Assembly (NCBI GenBank): GCA_947472885.1 | Contig: CANJBX010000033.1 | Location: forward strand, 1-39,320 | Length of the DNA stretch: 39,320 bases | Direction of reading: 5' to 3' | Source: Hyphomicrobiaceae bacterium | GTDB lineage: Bacteria > Pseudomonadota > Alphaproteobacteria > Rhizobiales > Xanthobacteraceae | Part shown: positions 1 to 10,230 of the stretch, piece after piece | Layout: every line of letters begins with the position of its first letter | How positions within the stretch are numbered: the stretch's first letter is position 1 | The notes under the pieces: generated by a model | What the model saw: only the letters and a program-made list of their open reading frames with translations | Told to the model about the DNA's origin: nothing | Databases searched by the model: none | Made by a program: the position numbers and the translations under genes

Positions 1-114
1 ACCCACATCCATTCCCGTCTTTTTATGATTCTTGAGCAGATCTTGGCCCAGGGGGCGCCGGTTCCTTTGGATGTCGAAGTTCCCAATAGCACCCTGATTT
101 CAGTAGAAATCTGA
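1..114 (+). CDS. C-terminal end of an unidentified protein (partial)
   Basis: The first reading frame is open from the window edge to a TGA at 112-114, giving the last 37 residues of a possible protein that ends in STLISVEI. I do not recognise the family. It is followed by a gene-free AT-richer stretch to 173. The fragment is too short to exclude a chance open frame. Confidence 0.35.
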   Translation, partial: THIHSRLFMILEQILAQGAPVPLDVEVPNSTLISVEI

Positions 115-173
115 GCCCCCGATCGGTTTTTTCAACATCCTGTTAAGGGGGATTAGAACGAAAATCGGCATCA

Positions 174-503
174 CTAACATCGAGTGAAACGAACGCGGGG
201 CATGCAAACCTGGCGTATATTTTCGTCAGAAAAACTTATCTTCGACCGACTGCTCAACTCATTCTTGAAAATACACAAAAAATCTTCAATTTGTGCCGGC
301 GAGAGCCTTTGCAGTGACTTGGGAAACTTGGATTTCTCAACCTTATCCCCCCAGAGTCCCAACGCTTTTGCTCCATCCGCAGTCCCTGCGTGGAGATATA
401 TATAGTCAGGCACGAGATTGAGGTATGCACCTATTCGATGAGCCACATCGTATGAGGCTAGCTTTCCAAATCGCGCGACCTCTTTAGTGGCCTCTTCGAT
501 CAC
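174..503 (-). CDS. Conserved-looking small hypothetical protein, probably 5'-incomplete by frameshift
   Basis: Reading from GTG 503 gives 109 residues with a protein-like composition: an N-terminal helix (EEATKEVARFGKL), then YDVAHRIGAYL and DYIYLHAGTADGAKALG, then SPAQIEDFLCIF. I cannot assign a function. The same frame stays open upstream of GTG 503 to about 618 and encodes a continuous charged helix (QRLKSAQRDIKAARSFDQLL), but it contains no ATG, GTG or TTG start. GTG 503 is therefore probably not the true start. A single missing base near 595 would join it to the small ORF at 593-772, giving one protein of roughly 200 residues. Confidence 0.5.
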   Translation of the reverse strand: MIEEATKEVARFGKLASYDVAHRIGAYLNLVPDYIYLHAGTADGAKALGLWGDKVEKSKFPKSLQRLSPAQIEDFLCIFKNELSSRSKISFSDENIRQVCMPRVRFTRC

Positions 504-592
504 GCAAAGTAGCTGGTCGAAAGATCGTGCGGCCTTGATATCGCGCTGCGCGCTTTTTAAGCGTTGTCTCGCGGATCGAAGTGCAACTCTTC

Positions 593-772
593 CTACCCGA
601 CATTGGTGGCATGGACTTTATCACCTTCGCGAAGACACAAAGGGGCATCAATCGCGTCCGACAACCCTTTCGCTTTGGAATAGTCTTGCTCAAACTCGTG
701 TTGCTCGTCGCCTCGAAAACGCAGGAATGCGCGCACGAGGAGAGAAACTTCGGTTGATGAAGGTCGGCTCAT
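593..772 (-). CDS. 59-residue ORF directly after the VWA gene; possibly the N-terminal part of the 174-503 gene
   Basis: ATG at 772 lies four bases after the stop of the VWA-domain gene, so it would be translated as the next cistron. The 59-codon frame reads MSRPSSTEVSLLVRAFLRF at its start and LREGDKVHATNVG before a TAG at 593-595, with a normal, acidic-rich composition. No family is recognised. Just past the stop, another frame continues into the helical upstream extension of the 174-503 gene; one additional G in the GGG run at about 596-598 would fuse the two. It may therefore be a real short gene or the first third of a frameshifted one. Confidence 0.45.
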   Translation of the reverse strand: MSRPSSTEVSLLVRAFLRFRGDEQHEFEQDYSKAKGLSDAIDAPLCLREGDKVHATNVG

Positions 773-776
773 TCTT

Positions 777-1952
777 CTATCTCACCAGCTCCCGCATCGC
801 CCGATCAAGCCCGCCGAGGGTCAGCGGAAACATCCGCCCGCCCATGATGTTCTTCATGACCTGGATTGAGTGCGTGAAGTTCCAGCTTTCCTCGGCAACG
901 GGGTTAAGCCACACGCAGGCCGGATAGGTGCGCGTGACACGCTCCATCCACGCCTGCCCCGGCTCCTCGTTCATGTGTTCGACCGAACCGCCCGGCATCG
1001 CGATCTCGTAAGGCGACATCGACGCATCGCCGACGAACACCACCTTGTAGTCATGCGGATAGGTGTGCAGCACATCCCACGTCGCGGTCGCAAGATCGTA
1101 GCGCCGGCGGTTTTCCTTCCACACGCGCTCATAGATGCAGTTGTGGAAGTAGAAATGCTCCATGTGCTTGAACTCGGAGCGGGCGGCGGAAAACAGTTCC
1201 TCGGTCGCCTTGATGTGCCAGTCCATCGAGCCGCCGACATCGAAGAATAGCAGCACCTTCACGGCATTGTGTCGCTCGGGCCGCATGTGAATGTCGAGAT
1301 AGCCCTTCTGCGCGGTGCCCTTGATGGTGCCGTCGAGGTCGAGTTCGTCGGGTGAGCCCGTGCGCGCAAACTTGCGCAGGCGGCGCAGCGCGATCTTGAT
1401 GTTGCGCGTGCCAAGCTCGACCTGGTCGTCGAAATCCTTGAACTCGCGCTTGTCCCAGACCTTCACCGCCTTGAAATTACGATTGCCGTCCTGCCCGATA
1501 CGCACGCCTTCGGGATTATAACCGTAAGCGCCAAACGGCGATGTGCCCGCCGTGCCGATCCACTTCGATCCGCCCTGATGGCGCTTCTGTTGTTCCTCAA
1601 GCCGCTTGCGCAAGGTCTCAAGCAGCTTGTCGAGGCCGCCGAGCGCCTCGATTTCCTTTTTCTCTTCTTCGGTGAGGTATTTTTCCGCGAGCTTGCGCAG
1701 CCACTCTTCCGGTATCTCGGCAGTCAGCCCCTCGGACAAGGTTTCGAGGCCCTTGAAGACATGGCCGAACACGCGGTCGAACTTGTCGAGGTTGCGCTCG
1801 TCCTTCACCAGCGTTGCACGCGCGAGGTAGTAGAAGTCATCGACGCGGCGGCCGGCGAGGTCCTTGTCCATCGCCTCCATCAGCGTGAGGTATTCGCGCA
1901 GCGTGACGGGCACGCCGGCCTGTTTGAGTTCATTGAAGAAGTTGACGAACAT
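777..1952 (-). CDS. VWA domain-containing protein, CoxE-like
   Basis: A 391-residue cytosolic protein. The N-terminal third is helical (FFNELKQAGVPVTLREYL), as in CoxE-like/YehP-type VWA proteins. A von Willebrand A fold starts near residue 230 with the metal-binding strand LLFFDVGGSMDWH (Asp238), a DxGxS variant of the classical DxSxS MIDAS; a later VFVGDASMSPYEI segment probably supplies another MIDAS ligand. Family members usually work with a MoxR-type AAA+ ATPase to mature or assemble metalloenzymes and complexes. No MoxR gene is present in this window, so the partner must lie elsewhere. The nearest upstream gene is a glycosyltransferase ending at 2023, so co-transcription is possible but not functionally informative. 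Confidence 0.85.
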   Translation of the reverse strand: MFVNFFNELKQAGVPVTLREYLTLMEAMDKDLAGRRVDDFYYLARATLVKDERNLDKFDRVFGHVFKGLETLSEGLTAEIPEEWLRKLAEKYLTEEEKKEIEALGGLDKLLETLRKRLEEQQKRHQGGSKWIGTAGTSPFGAYGYNPEGVRIGQDGNRNFKAVKVWDKREFKDFDDQVELGTRNIKIALRRLRKFARTGSPDELDLDGTIKGTAQKGYLDIHMRPERHNAVKVLLFFDVGGSMDWHIKATEELFSAARSEFKHMEHFYFHNCIYERVWKENRRRYDLATATWDVLHTYPHDYKVVFVGDASMSPYEIAMPGGSVEHMNEEPGQAWMERVTRTYPACVWLNPVAEESWNFTHSIQVMKNIMGGRMFPLTLGGLDRAMRELVR

Positions 1953-2022
1953 CGGTCCTCGCGGCGCAAAGCGTAGCGTGCGGACCTGAGATCGACAAGT
2001 TCAGCAGCGGCAAGGCGGACGG

Positions 2023-3042
2023 TTACACCGCTTCCGCCATGCTGGCGGCAATGCTGCGGGCATGGCCAAGAAACTGGCTGGCGCTGACATCCCATGAGCG
2101 GGTCAGCGCGAATTCCCGGCAGGCACCTTTTGAAATATTCAGCGCCGCCAGACACGCTGTTCGCAAATCTTCATCCAGCACGCCGACCTGCGTGCCGCCG
2201 ATGACATCGCGCGGGCCCGTCACCGGAAATGCAGCGACCGGCACGCCGCAGGCCAGCGCCTCAAGCTGCACCAGCCCGAACGTATCCGTCTTGCTGGGAA
2301 ACACGAAGACGTCCGCAGCCGCCACATGGGACGCCAGGCTGGCGTCCGTCAGCGCGCCGAGGAACGTAACGTCCGGGAAGCGGTTGCGCAGTATTTCCAG
2401 TTCGGGCCCGGTGCCGACCACGACTTTTGAGCCCGGCAGGTCGAGCGACAAGAATGCGTCGATGTTCTTCTCGACCGCGACGCGCCCCACGGTAATGAAA
2501 ATCGGCCGCGGCAGATCGAGCGTGATCGCGCGCTCCGGCTTGAAGATGTCGATATCGACGCCGCGCGTCCACATGCCGAGATTGCGAAAGCCCCAATGCG
2601 TGAGATTGGCCATCATCGAATGGGTCGATACCATCGTGACAGCGGCAGCAGAATGAAAGTGGCGCAGCGCCGCATAGCTCCAGGCTTCCGGCACCGGCAG
2701 GCGCGCGGAAAGGTATTCCGGGAAACGCGTGGTGTAGCTTGTCGTGAATGGCCGCTTGCGGCTGATGCAATAACGCCGCACCGCCAATCCAATCGTGCCT
2801 TCGGTCGCGATGTGGATGGCGTCGGGCCGTGCCGCCTCGATCCGTTGCGCGATCTCGCGCCGGTTCGTCAGCGCGCAGCGCAGGCCGGGATAGGTCGGCA
2901 ACGGAATGGAGGGGAAACCTTCCGGCGTCAGAAACTCAATCGTCGCACCGAACTTGCTGACCGTGCGTGCGAGCGTCGTCAGCGTCCGCACCACGCCGTT
3001 GACCTGTGGATGCCAGGCGTCAGTCGCAACCAGAATCCGCAT
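2023..3042 (-). CDS. Glycosyltransferase family 4 (GDP-mannose-dependent mannosyltransferase-like)
   Basis: A GT-B fold enzyme of about 339 residues. The N-terminus RILVATDAWHPQVNGVVRTL is the typical acceptor-domain start of MgtA/PimB-like enzymes. The donor-domain signature is the VGRVAVEKNID segment followed by FVFPSKTDTFGLVQLEALAC, which carries the EX7E-like element of GT4. It probably transfers a hexose from a nucleotide sugar to a lipid or glycan on the cytoplasmic face of the membrane; the exact donor is not readable. I chose ATG 3042, which is preceded by a GAGGGG Shine-Dalgarno; an in-frame start at 3066 adds eight unlikely residues. It is transcribed divergently from the membrane protein at 3220. 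Confidence 0.85.
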   Translation of the reverse strand: MRILVATDAWHPQVNGVVRTLTTLARTVSKFGATIEFLTPEGFPSIPLPTYPGLRCALTNRREIAQRIEAARPDAIHIATEGTIGLAVRRYCISRKRPFTTSYTTRFPEYLSARLPVPEAWSYAALRHFHSAAAVTMVSTHSMMANLTHWGFRNLGMWTRGVDIDIFKPERAITLDLPRPIFITVGRVAVEKNIDAFLSLDLPGSKVVVGTGPELEILRNRFPDVTFLGALTDASLASHVAAADVFVFPSKTDTFGLVQLEALACGVPVAAFPVTGPRDVIGGTQVGVLDEDLRTACLAALNISKGACREFALTRSWDVSASQFLGHARSIAASMAEAV

Positions 3043-3219
3043 CGGGTGACTTGCCCCTCGTTGCATCGGTAGCGTGACGTGTGGGCGAGTCGCATTTCAA
3101 TCTGATGACGGTTTTGCCGCAGGTATTCGCGCTGTCAGGGTTCTGTTGCAATTGAATGGGATGAGGGGTGTGGATTCCTGCCTGACGGCGGCGCAGCCCG
3201 CGCGCCGACTGGAGAACGA

Positions 3220-4206
3220 ATGCCCGGCCGAATGAAGACTGCCCTGCAACGACTGCGCGCAAGGATCGGCTGGAACAGCGTCGGCACCGTCATTGGCATT
3301 GCGGTTTTCGCCATCGCGGTCACGACGCTGGTGCGGATGCTGCACAATGTCGATACCGGCAGAATCGCAACGGCGATCCTCGCAACGCCTGCACAGGCGC
3401 TGATCGCCGCAGGCGTTTGCGTCGCCGCATCTTATGTCACGCTGACATTCTATGACTGGTTCGCGCTGCGCACCATTGGCCGCTCCGACGTGCCCTACCG
3501 CGCCGCTGCCATTGGCGCCTTCACGAGCTACGCCATCGGCCACAACATCGGCGCGACGGTGTTCACCGCCAACTTCATTCGTTACCGCATGTATGCCGCT
3601 TACGGATTGACAGCGCGCGATATCGCCAAGATGGCGTTCGTCACCGGCCTCACCTTCTGGCTGGGCAATGTATTCGTGCTGGGTACCGGCATTTCGTATC
3701 GACCGGAAGCCGCCAGCGCCATCGACCAGATGCCGGCGTGGATCAACCGTACGATTGCAATTGCAATGCTGGTGACGATTGCCGGCTACGTCGTCTGGAT
3801 TGCGAAAAGGCCACGCATCATTGGCCGCAATGGCTGGAGCGTAACCTTGCCGAGTGCGAAGCTGACGCTGGTGCAGATCGGCATCGGCGTGCTGGACCTC
3901 GGATTTTCAGGTCTTGCCATGTATGCGCTGATACCGGCGGAGGCCGCTGTCGATTTCATCGGCGTGCTGGTCTCGTTCGTCGCGGCCGTATTGCTCGGCT
4001 TTGTCAGCCACGCGCCGGGCGGCCTGGGTGTTTTCGACGCAGCCATGCTGCTGGCGCTGCCACAGATCGAAACCGAAAAGCTGATCGCGTCGCTCGTGCT
4101 GTTCCGGCTGATGTATTACATCGTGCCGTTCACGCTGGCGCTGGCCATCCTCGGCGTACGCGAGTTGCGGCTTTACCTCAAGCCGCCCGGCACGCGCTCC
4201 GGTTGA
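3220..4206 (+). CDS. Lysylphosphatidylglycerol synthase-type transmembrane protein (UPF0104/YbhN-like)
   Basis: A 328-residue integral membrane protein with about eight hydrophobic helices. It matches the flippase-like transmembrane half of MprF/AglD proteins: an AIGAFTSYAIGHNIGATVFT segment early on and FVSHAPGGLGVFDAAML near the C-terminus are hallmarks of this family. It has no soluble synthase domain, so it is unlikely to aminoacylate lipids itself and more likely moves a lipid or isoprenoid-linked intermediate. A GGAG Shine-Dalgarno supports ATG 3220; ATG 3232 is the alternative. It is divergent from the GT4 gene, which suggests a shared envelope role, but this is inference. Confidence 0.85.
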   Translation: MPGRMKTALQRLRARIGWNSVGTVIGIAVFAIAVTTLVRMLHNVDTGRIATAILATPAQALIAAGVCVAASYVTLTFYDWFALRTIGRSDVPYRAAAIGAFTSYAIGHNIGATVFTANFIRYRMYAAYGLTARDIAKMAFVTGLTFWLGNVFVLGTGISYRPEAASAIDQMPAWINRTIAIAMLVTIAGYVVWIAKRPRIIGRNGWSVTLPSAKLTLVQIGIGVLDLGFSGLAMYALIPAEAAVDFIGVLVSFVAAVLLGFVSHAPGGLGVFDAAMLLALPQIETEKLIASLVLFRLMYYIVPFTLALAILGVRELRLYLKPPGTRSG

Positions 4207-4302
4207 CGGAGTGGCGCAATAAGCCGCGGCACAACATCCTCCCCGCGCTGGCCATTGGCCAAAGTTCGTGCTTGGCTTGCGCAAAAGGACTGGGAGGAAA
4301 CC

Positions 4303-5273
4303 ATGAAGCATATCCGCGCGGCCGCACTGGCGGCTCTGGGCCTGTGTGCCGCCACCGCAATTCCGGCAACGGCGCAGGACTATCCCAACAAATCGGTCCG
4401 CATCATCATCGGCTTCAGTCCGGGTTCGGTTGCGGATACACCGGCACGCCTGCTGGCGCAGAAATTCAGCGCCGCCCTGGGCCAACAGTTCGTCGTCGAG
4501 AACAAGCCGGGCGCAGGTAGCAACATCGCCGCCGAATTCGTCGCCCGTGCGCCCAAGGACGGCTACACGCTCCTGATGGCGACCGCCGCCCAGACCATCA
4601 ACGTCTCGATCTCGCCCAACCTCACGTTCGATTTCAAGAAGGACTTTGCGCCGATTGCGCTGGTCCCACCGTGCCGAACCTGCTGGTTGCGCATCCTTCG
4701 CTTGGCGCGAACAACCTCAAGGACATCATCGCGCTCGCCAAGCAGAAACCGGGTGACATCATCTATGGCTCGTCGGGCCTCGGCACCACAACGCATCTCG
4801 CCGGCGAACTCGTCAACGTCATGGCCGGCGTGAAACTCACGCATGTTCCCTATCCCGGCAGCGCGCAATCGCTGACCGACGCGATCACCGGCCGCATTCC
4901 GCTGCTGTTCGTGCCGGCCGCACCGGCGATGCAGTATGTCGAGAAGGGTGAGTTGAAGGCGATTGCGATCACGCAGGCGCAACGCTCGAGCGTCGCGCCG
5001 AATGTTCCGACCATGTCGGAAGCGGGCCTGCCCGGCTACGACATCGGCCTGTGGTTCGCGCTGGTTGCACCCGCCGGGACGCCAAAGGAAGCCATCGACA
5101 AGATCGCCAAGGCTGCCAGTGAAGCGATGGCGGCGCCCGAAATGAAGGCCGCGCTGCTCGCGGCGGGCATCGAGCCTGTCCTCGACAGCAACCCTGTAAA
5201 CTTCGCGAAATACATCGACACCGAAATCAAGAAGGGCGCCGACGTCGCGAAGGCCGCCGGGCTCGCAAAATAG
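4303..5273 (+). pseudogene. Bug-family (TTT) periplasmic binding protein, single-base frameshift
   Basis: ATG 4303 has a strong GGAGGAAA Shine-Dalgarno and opens a signal peptide ending in ATAQ, then the Bug/TctC domain (YPNKSVRIIIGFSPGSVADT, VENKPGAGSNIAAEFVARA, KDGYTLL). The frame runs normally to FAPIALV near 4662 and then shifts. The rest of the protein is in the frame entered at 4671 (PNLLVAHPSL through the C-terminus at 5273). One missing base at about 4662-4668 (GTCCC, where GTCGCC would restore an ALVATVPNLL reading) explains this. Together the two parts give about 324 residues, the normal family length. Bug proteins bind carboxylates for tripartite tricarboxylate transporters; no TctA/TctB is nearby. 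Either a recent pseudogene or an assembly error. Confidence 0.85.
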
Positions 5274-5276
5274 AAT

Positions 5277-6659
5277 GTGCAGCGCGTATCTGCGGCGCGG
5301 ACGCCTGCCGGCATGATCGTCTCTGCCGCGATCCATCTCGCCGCAACGCTCGTCCTGCTCGCGCCGGCGCTATGGAACGGCTATCCGCTGTTGCAGTACG
5401 ACACCGGCGGCTATCTCGCCCGCTGGTACGAGGGTTATCTGGTGCCGAGCCGTTCGACGGTGTTCGGGCTTTATCTTCATGCCGGCGAAGGCTGGCACTT
5501 CTGGCCCATCGTGATCGCACAATCCGCGCTGACGGTGTGGATCATGGCGCTGACGCTGCGCGCGTTTGGGCTCGGTTCCCGCCCGCGCCTGCTGCTGGCG
5601 ATCATCGCCGCGCTATCGGCGCTGACCACGCTGCCATGGCTTTCCAGCATCCTGCTCACCGATATTTTCGCCGTACCCAGTGTGCTGGCGCTGCATCTCC
5701 TGATCTTCAAGGCACAGGAACTTGGGCGTTTTGAAAAGTACGGATTGCTTGCGCTGATCGCCTTCGCCGCAGCAACCCACAGCGCGACGATGGCGATGCT
5801 GCTGGGACTCGTGATTGCGGGTGCAGCATCGTTGCTGATCGTGCGTCATGTTGCGTCGCTGCGCGGATTGCTGCAGGGCTTCGCCGCCATTCTGCTGAGC
5901 GCAGCCATGCTGCTTGCAGCGAATTTCTCATTGTCCGGCCAGCTCGCCTGGACACCCGGCGGTTACGGCATCGCGTTCGGGCGCATGCTCCAGGACGGTA
6001 TCGTCACGCGCTATCTCGATGACCAATGTCCCGATCCGGCCTTGAGGCTCTGCCCTTTCCGCGCGGAACTGCCGACCAACGCCGACGAGTTTCTCTGGAG
6101 CTACGGCATTTTCAACCGGCTCGGCCGTTTCAACGGCCTTGGTGAGGAAATGCGCACCATCGTGCTGGGCAGCCTGAAGGCCTATCCCGGCCAGCAGATA
6201 CAGACAGCGGCGGCAGCGACAGCGCAGCAGCTCGTGATGGTCGCCAGCGGCGCCGGCGTGAACAACCGGATCTGGCACACCTACGGCATCATCGACCGTT
6301 TCATCCCGTCCGAAAATCCGGCCATGCTTGCCGCGCGCCAGCAGCGCGGCGAACTCGATTTCACCGCCCTCAACCGGCTGCATGTGCCGGTGGCGCTGTT
6401 GTCGATGATCCTGATGCTGGGCCTGCTGCTCAGGTTCCGGCACGGCAAGGCCGACGATCTCGCGCTGCTGGCTGCAACCTCAACGCTTGCTATTCTTGCC
6501 AATGCATTCCCATGCGGCGCGTTGTCAGGCCCGCACGACCGCTACGGCGCCCGGATTGTCTGGCTGGCGACATTCGTCATCGCGGTTGCGGCCAGCCGCG
6601 CCATTGCCCAAGCCGCGAACAGAAGCGTGGGTCACGGGACGGTCACGGCCGTGCCCTGA
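5277..6659 (+). CDS. Polytopic membrane protein of unknown function
   Basis: Up to 460 residues with about ten hydrophobic segments, the first at residues 13-30. The early extracytoplasmic stretch LQYDTGGYLARWYEG is reminiscent of the Asp-containing first loop of GT-C type glycosyltransferases or related envelope membrane proteins, but I cannot identify the substrate. The GTG at 5277 begins three bases after the stop of the preceding binding-protein gene; ATG 5313 is an alternative that still keeps the first helix intact, and neither has a clear Shine-Dalgarno. The gene ends 50 bases before the SGNH hydrolase, so the two may share a transcript. Confidence 0.75.
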   Translation: MQRVSAARTPAGMIVSAAIHLAATLVLLAPALWNGYPLLQYDTGGYLARWYEGYLVPSRSTVFGLYLHAGEGWHFWPIVIAQSALTVWIMALTLRAFGLGSRPRLLLAIIAALSALTTLPWLSSILLTDIFAVPSVLALHLLIFKAQELGRFEKYGLLALIAFAAATHSATMAMLLGLVIAGAASLLIVRHVASLRGLLQGFAAILLSAAMLLAANFSLSGQLAWTPGGYGIAFGRMLQDGIVTRYLDDQCPDPALRLCPFRAELPTNADEFLWSYGIFNRLGRFNGLGEEMRTIVLGSLKAYPGQQIQTAAAATAQQLVMVASGAGVNNRIWHTYGIIDRFIPSENPAMLAARQQRGELDFTALNRLHVPVALLSMILMLGLLLRFRHGKADDLALLAATSTLAILANAFPCGALSGPHDRYGARIVWLATFVIAVAASRAIAQAANRSVGHGTVTAVP

Positions 6660-6709
6660 TATTGCCTTGCCCTGTCTGCTAAGAAGAAGCTGCATTGCAA
6701 GGCGGCTTC

Positions 6710-8647
6710 ATGTCATTTCCCAGGCTTCTCATCATTGCCCTGTGCAGTTTTGTCGCGGTTCTTTCCGGTGCGCTCGAAGCTGCGCACGCGCAAGGCGCAT
6801 CCGATCCGCGCCTCGTCTGGGAAGTGAAGAACCGCTTTCGCCTGTTCCGCGAGGAAAAGGATTTTCAACTCCACGTCGATGCCATGCGCGGCCGCAACAT
6901 CGTGCAGGCCGAACAGGTGATGGCCGCCGACAGCGATGGCCGCGGCTGGGCACGCAACATGGTTGGCCGCCTGTGCATCGATGCCGCGGGCCGCGTTGCG
7001 GAACCTTGCAAGCGCGACGGCACCGACGAATCCTATCTGGCTGCCACCGACTACAAGGTCGAGATCCGCGTCCTCGGCGCGGACGATGCCTCGTGTTCGT
7101 GGCTGCTCGACAAGGGCGAAGAAGCCAAGGCCGGCTTCCTGCCCTGCAGCGAGGAAGTCATCATCCGCGTTGCTGCTGGACGCTCGACCCTGGTCGCCGT
7201 GGACATCCGCCGCGAGGACGGGCCGGTGACGCGTATCAGCACCGAGATCAATGTCCGCGACATTCTGATTGCAGGCATGGGTGACTCGATTGCCGCCGGC
7301 GAAGGCAATCCGGATCGTCCGGTCGCGCTGTCCGACGAAGGCTTCTGCTTCCGCCAGTTCATCGGTACCGCCGCCAGCCAGTATTATCGTCCCGGCCGCG
7401 CGGGATTCAAAGGCGACAAGTCCTGCCAGAACACCCGCCCGGAAGCCGGCACCATCGATGCATGGAACAAGCTGTCGGCCCGCTGGCAAAACGCGGCGTG
7501 CCATCGCTCGCTCTACAGTTACCAGCTCCGCACCGCGCTGGCGCTCGCAATCGAGAACCCGCACATCGCCGTCACGTTCGTGCCCCTCGCCTGCACCGGA
7601 TCGACCATCGACGCCGGCATCCTTGGACCGCGCCGCGCCCGCGAACTCGATTGCGGCGGCTTCAAGTGCCCGACCACCGTGCCGTCGCAGATCTCGCAAC
7701 TCACCAATGTTCTCACCCAGGCACGCAAGCGCGACAAGTCGCGCAACCTCGATCTCGTACTGCTCACAATCGGCGCCAACGACATCGACTTCTCCGGCAT
7801 CGTCGCCGACGTCATTATCGAAGAGCGCTTTTCACGCGGGCTGTTCAAGCGCAGCGGCGTGATGGGAACGCTTGAAAACTCGAATGTGCTGCTTCAACAG
7901 AAATTGCCGGGTGATTTCCGCCGGATGCGCGCGGCGCTCAAGCCACTGGTCGGCGACCTCGCGCATGTTGTCTACACCTCCTACGCCAATCCGGTGCTTG
8001 CCGACGCCGGTAACACCTGCGAAGGCGGCCGCAATGGCTTTGACGTACATCCCGCATTTTCTGCCAATCCGGCGCGCATGAATGCGGCGTCACAATTCGT
8101 CGAACAGGCATTCCTGCCGCGGCTGGAAGCACTCGCCACCTGCACCGCGGGCGCCGTCTGTGGCGCAGGCGATGCGATGACCTTTGTCAATGCGCACCAG
8201 AAAGCATTTGCCGCCGGCCACGCCATGTGCGCGCGGGCGCCGACCGATCCCGTATTCGACAATGAGTGTTTTTCACCAACCGGCGAGAGTTTTGAATCAA
8301 GTCTGGCCGAAGCATCAACCGCGCCGTTGATCTGCCGTAACCGCGCCAACGAATTTCGCGCCTACGCAACGCGGGCGCGCTGGATCCGCACCGCGAACGA
8401 CAGTTACTTCGCTGCGATGACTTATCCCGAAGGCGTATCGCAAGGTATGCAGCCGAGCGACATTCATGACGCGACGTGGGGAATTCTCAGCGCGGTGTAT
8501 GGCGGCGCGGTGCATCCGACCGCCGAAGGTCACGCCGCGATGGCGGATGCCGCTATCGTGCAGGCGCGACAGGCCCTGGGCCTCGGACAGGTCGATCCGC
8601 CCGTCACAGCGCAGCCGTTGCCGCCGCTGCAACCCACCCAGCAATAG
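6710..8647 (+). CDS. Large secreted SGNH/GDSL hydrolase
   Basis: A 645-residue protein with a Sec signal peptide (LLIIALCSFVAVLSGALEAAHA) and an AAGGCGG Shine-Dalgarno before ATG 6710. About 160 N-terminal residues form a Cys-containing domain I do not recognise. The SGNH domain begins near residue 190: GMGDSIAAGEGNP (block I, nucleophile Ser about 193), TIGANDIDF (block III, about 354) and HPTAEGH (block V, catalytic Asp/His region, His about 602 followed by a second His). It should be a periplasmic or secreted esterase acting on acyl or acetyl esters; the substrate is unknown. Numerous cysteines (at least 15) suggest disulfides. The C-terminus is Pro/Gln-rich. Confidence 0.85.
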   Translation: MSFPRLLIIALCSFVAVLSGALEAAHAQGASDPRLVWEVKNRFRLFREEKDFQLHVDAMRGRNIVQAEQVMAADSDGRGWARNMVGRLCIDAAGRVAEPCKRDGTDESYLAATDYKVEIRVLGADDASCSWLLDKGEEAKAGFLPCSEEVIIRVAAGRSTLVAVDIRREDGPVTRISTEINVRDILIAGMGDSIAAGEGNPDRPVALSDEGFCFRQFIGTAASQYYRPGRAGFKGDKSCQNTRPEAGTIDAWNKLSARWQNAACHRSLYSYQLRTALALAIENPHIAVTFVPLACTGSTIDAGILGPRRARELDCGGFKCPTTVPSQISQLTNVLTQARKRDKSRNLDLVLLTIGANDIDFSGIVADVIIEERFSRGLFKRSGVMGTLENSNVLLQQKLPGDFRRMRAALKPLVGDLAHVVYTSYANPVLADAGNTCEGGRNGFDVHPAFSANPARMNAASQFVEQAFLPRLEALATCTAGAVCGAGDAMTFVNAHQKAFAAGHAMCARAPTDPVFDNECFSPTGESFESSLAEASTAPLICRNRANEFRAYATRARWIRTANDSYFAAMTYPEGVSQGMQPSDIHDATWGILSAVYGGAVHPTAEGHAAMADAAIVQARQALGLGQVDPPVTAQPLPPLQPTQQ

Positions 8648-8662
8648 CGCTACTAATGATAG

Positions 8663-8707
8663 GCGTGATCTATTCCGAAAACCGGCACCCACTTTTCGGG
8701 ATCACGC
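8663..8707. repeat. Palindromic intergenic repeat (GCGTGATC arms)
   Basis: Outer arms GCGTGATC (8663-8670) and GATCACGC (8700-8707) are perfect inverted repeats, with inner arms TCCGAAAA and TTTTCGGG. The element lies between two convergent genes and its inner CCGAAAACCGGCACCCAC-type core resembles short palindromes common in Bradyrhizobium-type genomes (from memory). It could also act as a transcription barrier, but it lacks a T-run. Confidence 0.6.
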
Positions 8708-8708
8708 C

Positions 8709-10068
<1,360 letters not shown>

Positions 10069-10230
10069 ACGACGCGAGGCTTCGGTTGCAGGAAAGAAAT
10101 TTCACGCGGTTCTGTAGCTGGAGAAGCACCTTTCCCGCAATCGCCAAAATCCGGCCATCGCGGCAACGATAGCCTCCAAAAGCGAGAAACAGGAGAAAAA
10201 AACGCCCGATTGGAAGGCGCAGCGGCTGCC

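Noticed and set aside
487-927. 146-codon plus-strand frame
   Set aside because: Crosses the VWA gene end and the two small minus-strand frames, with no Shine-Dalgarno and poor composition.
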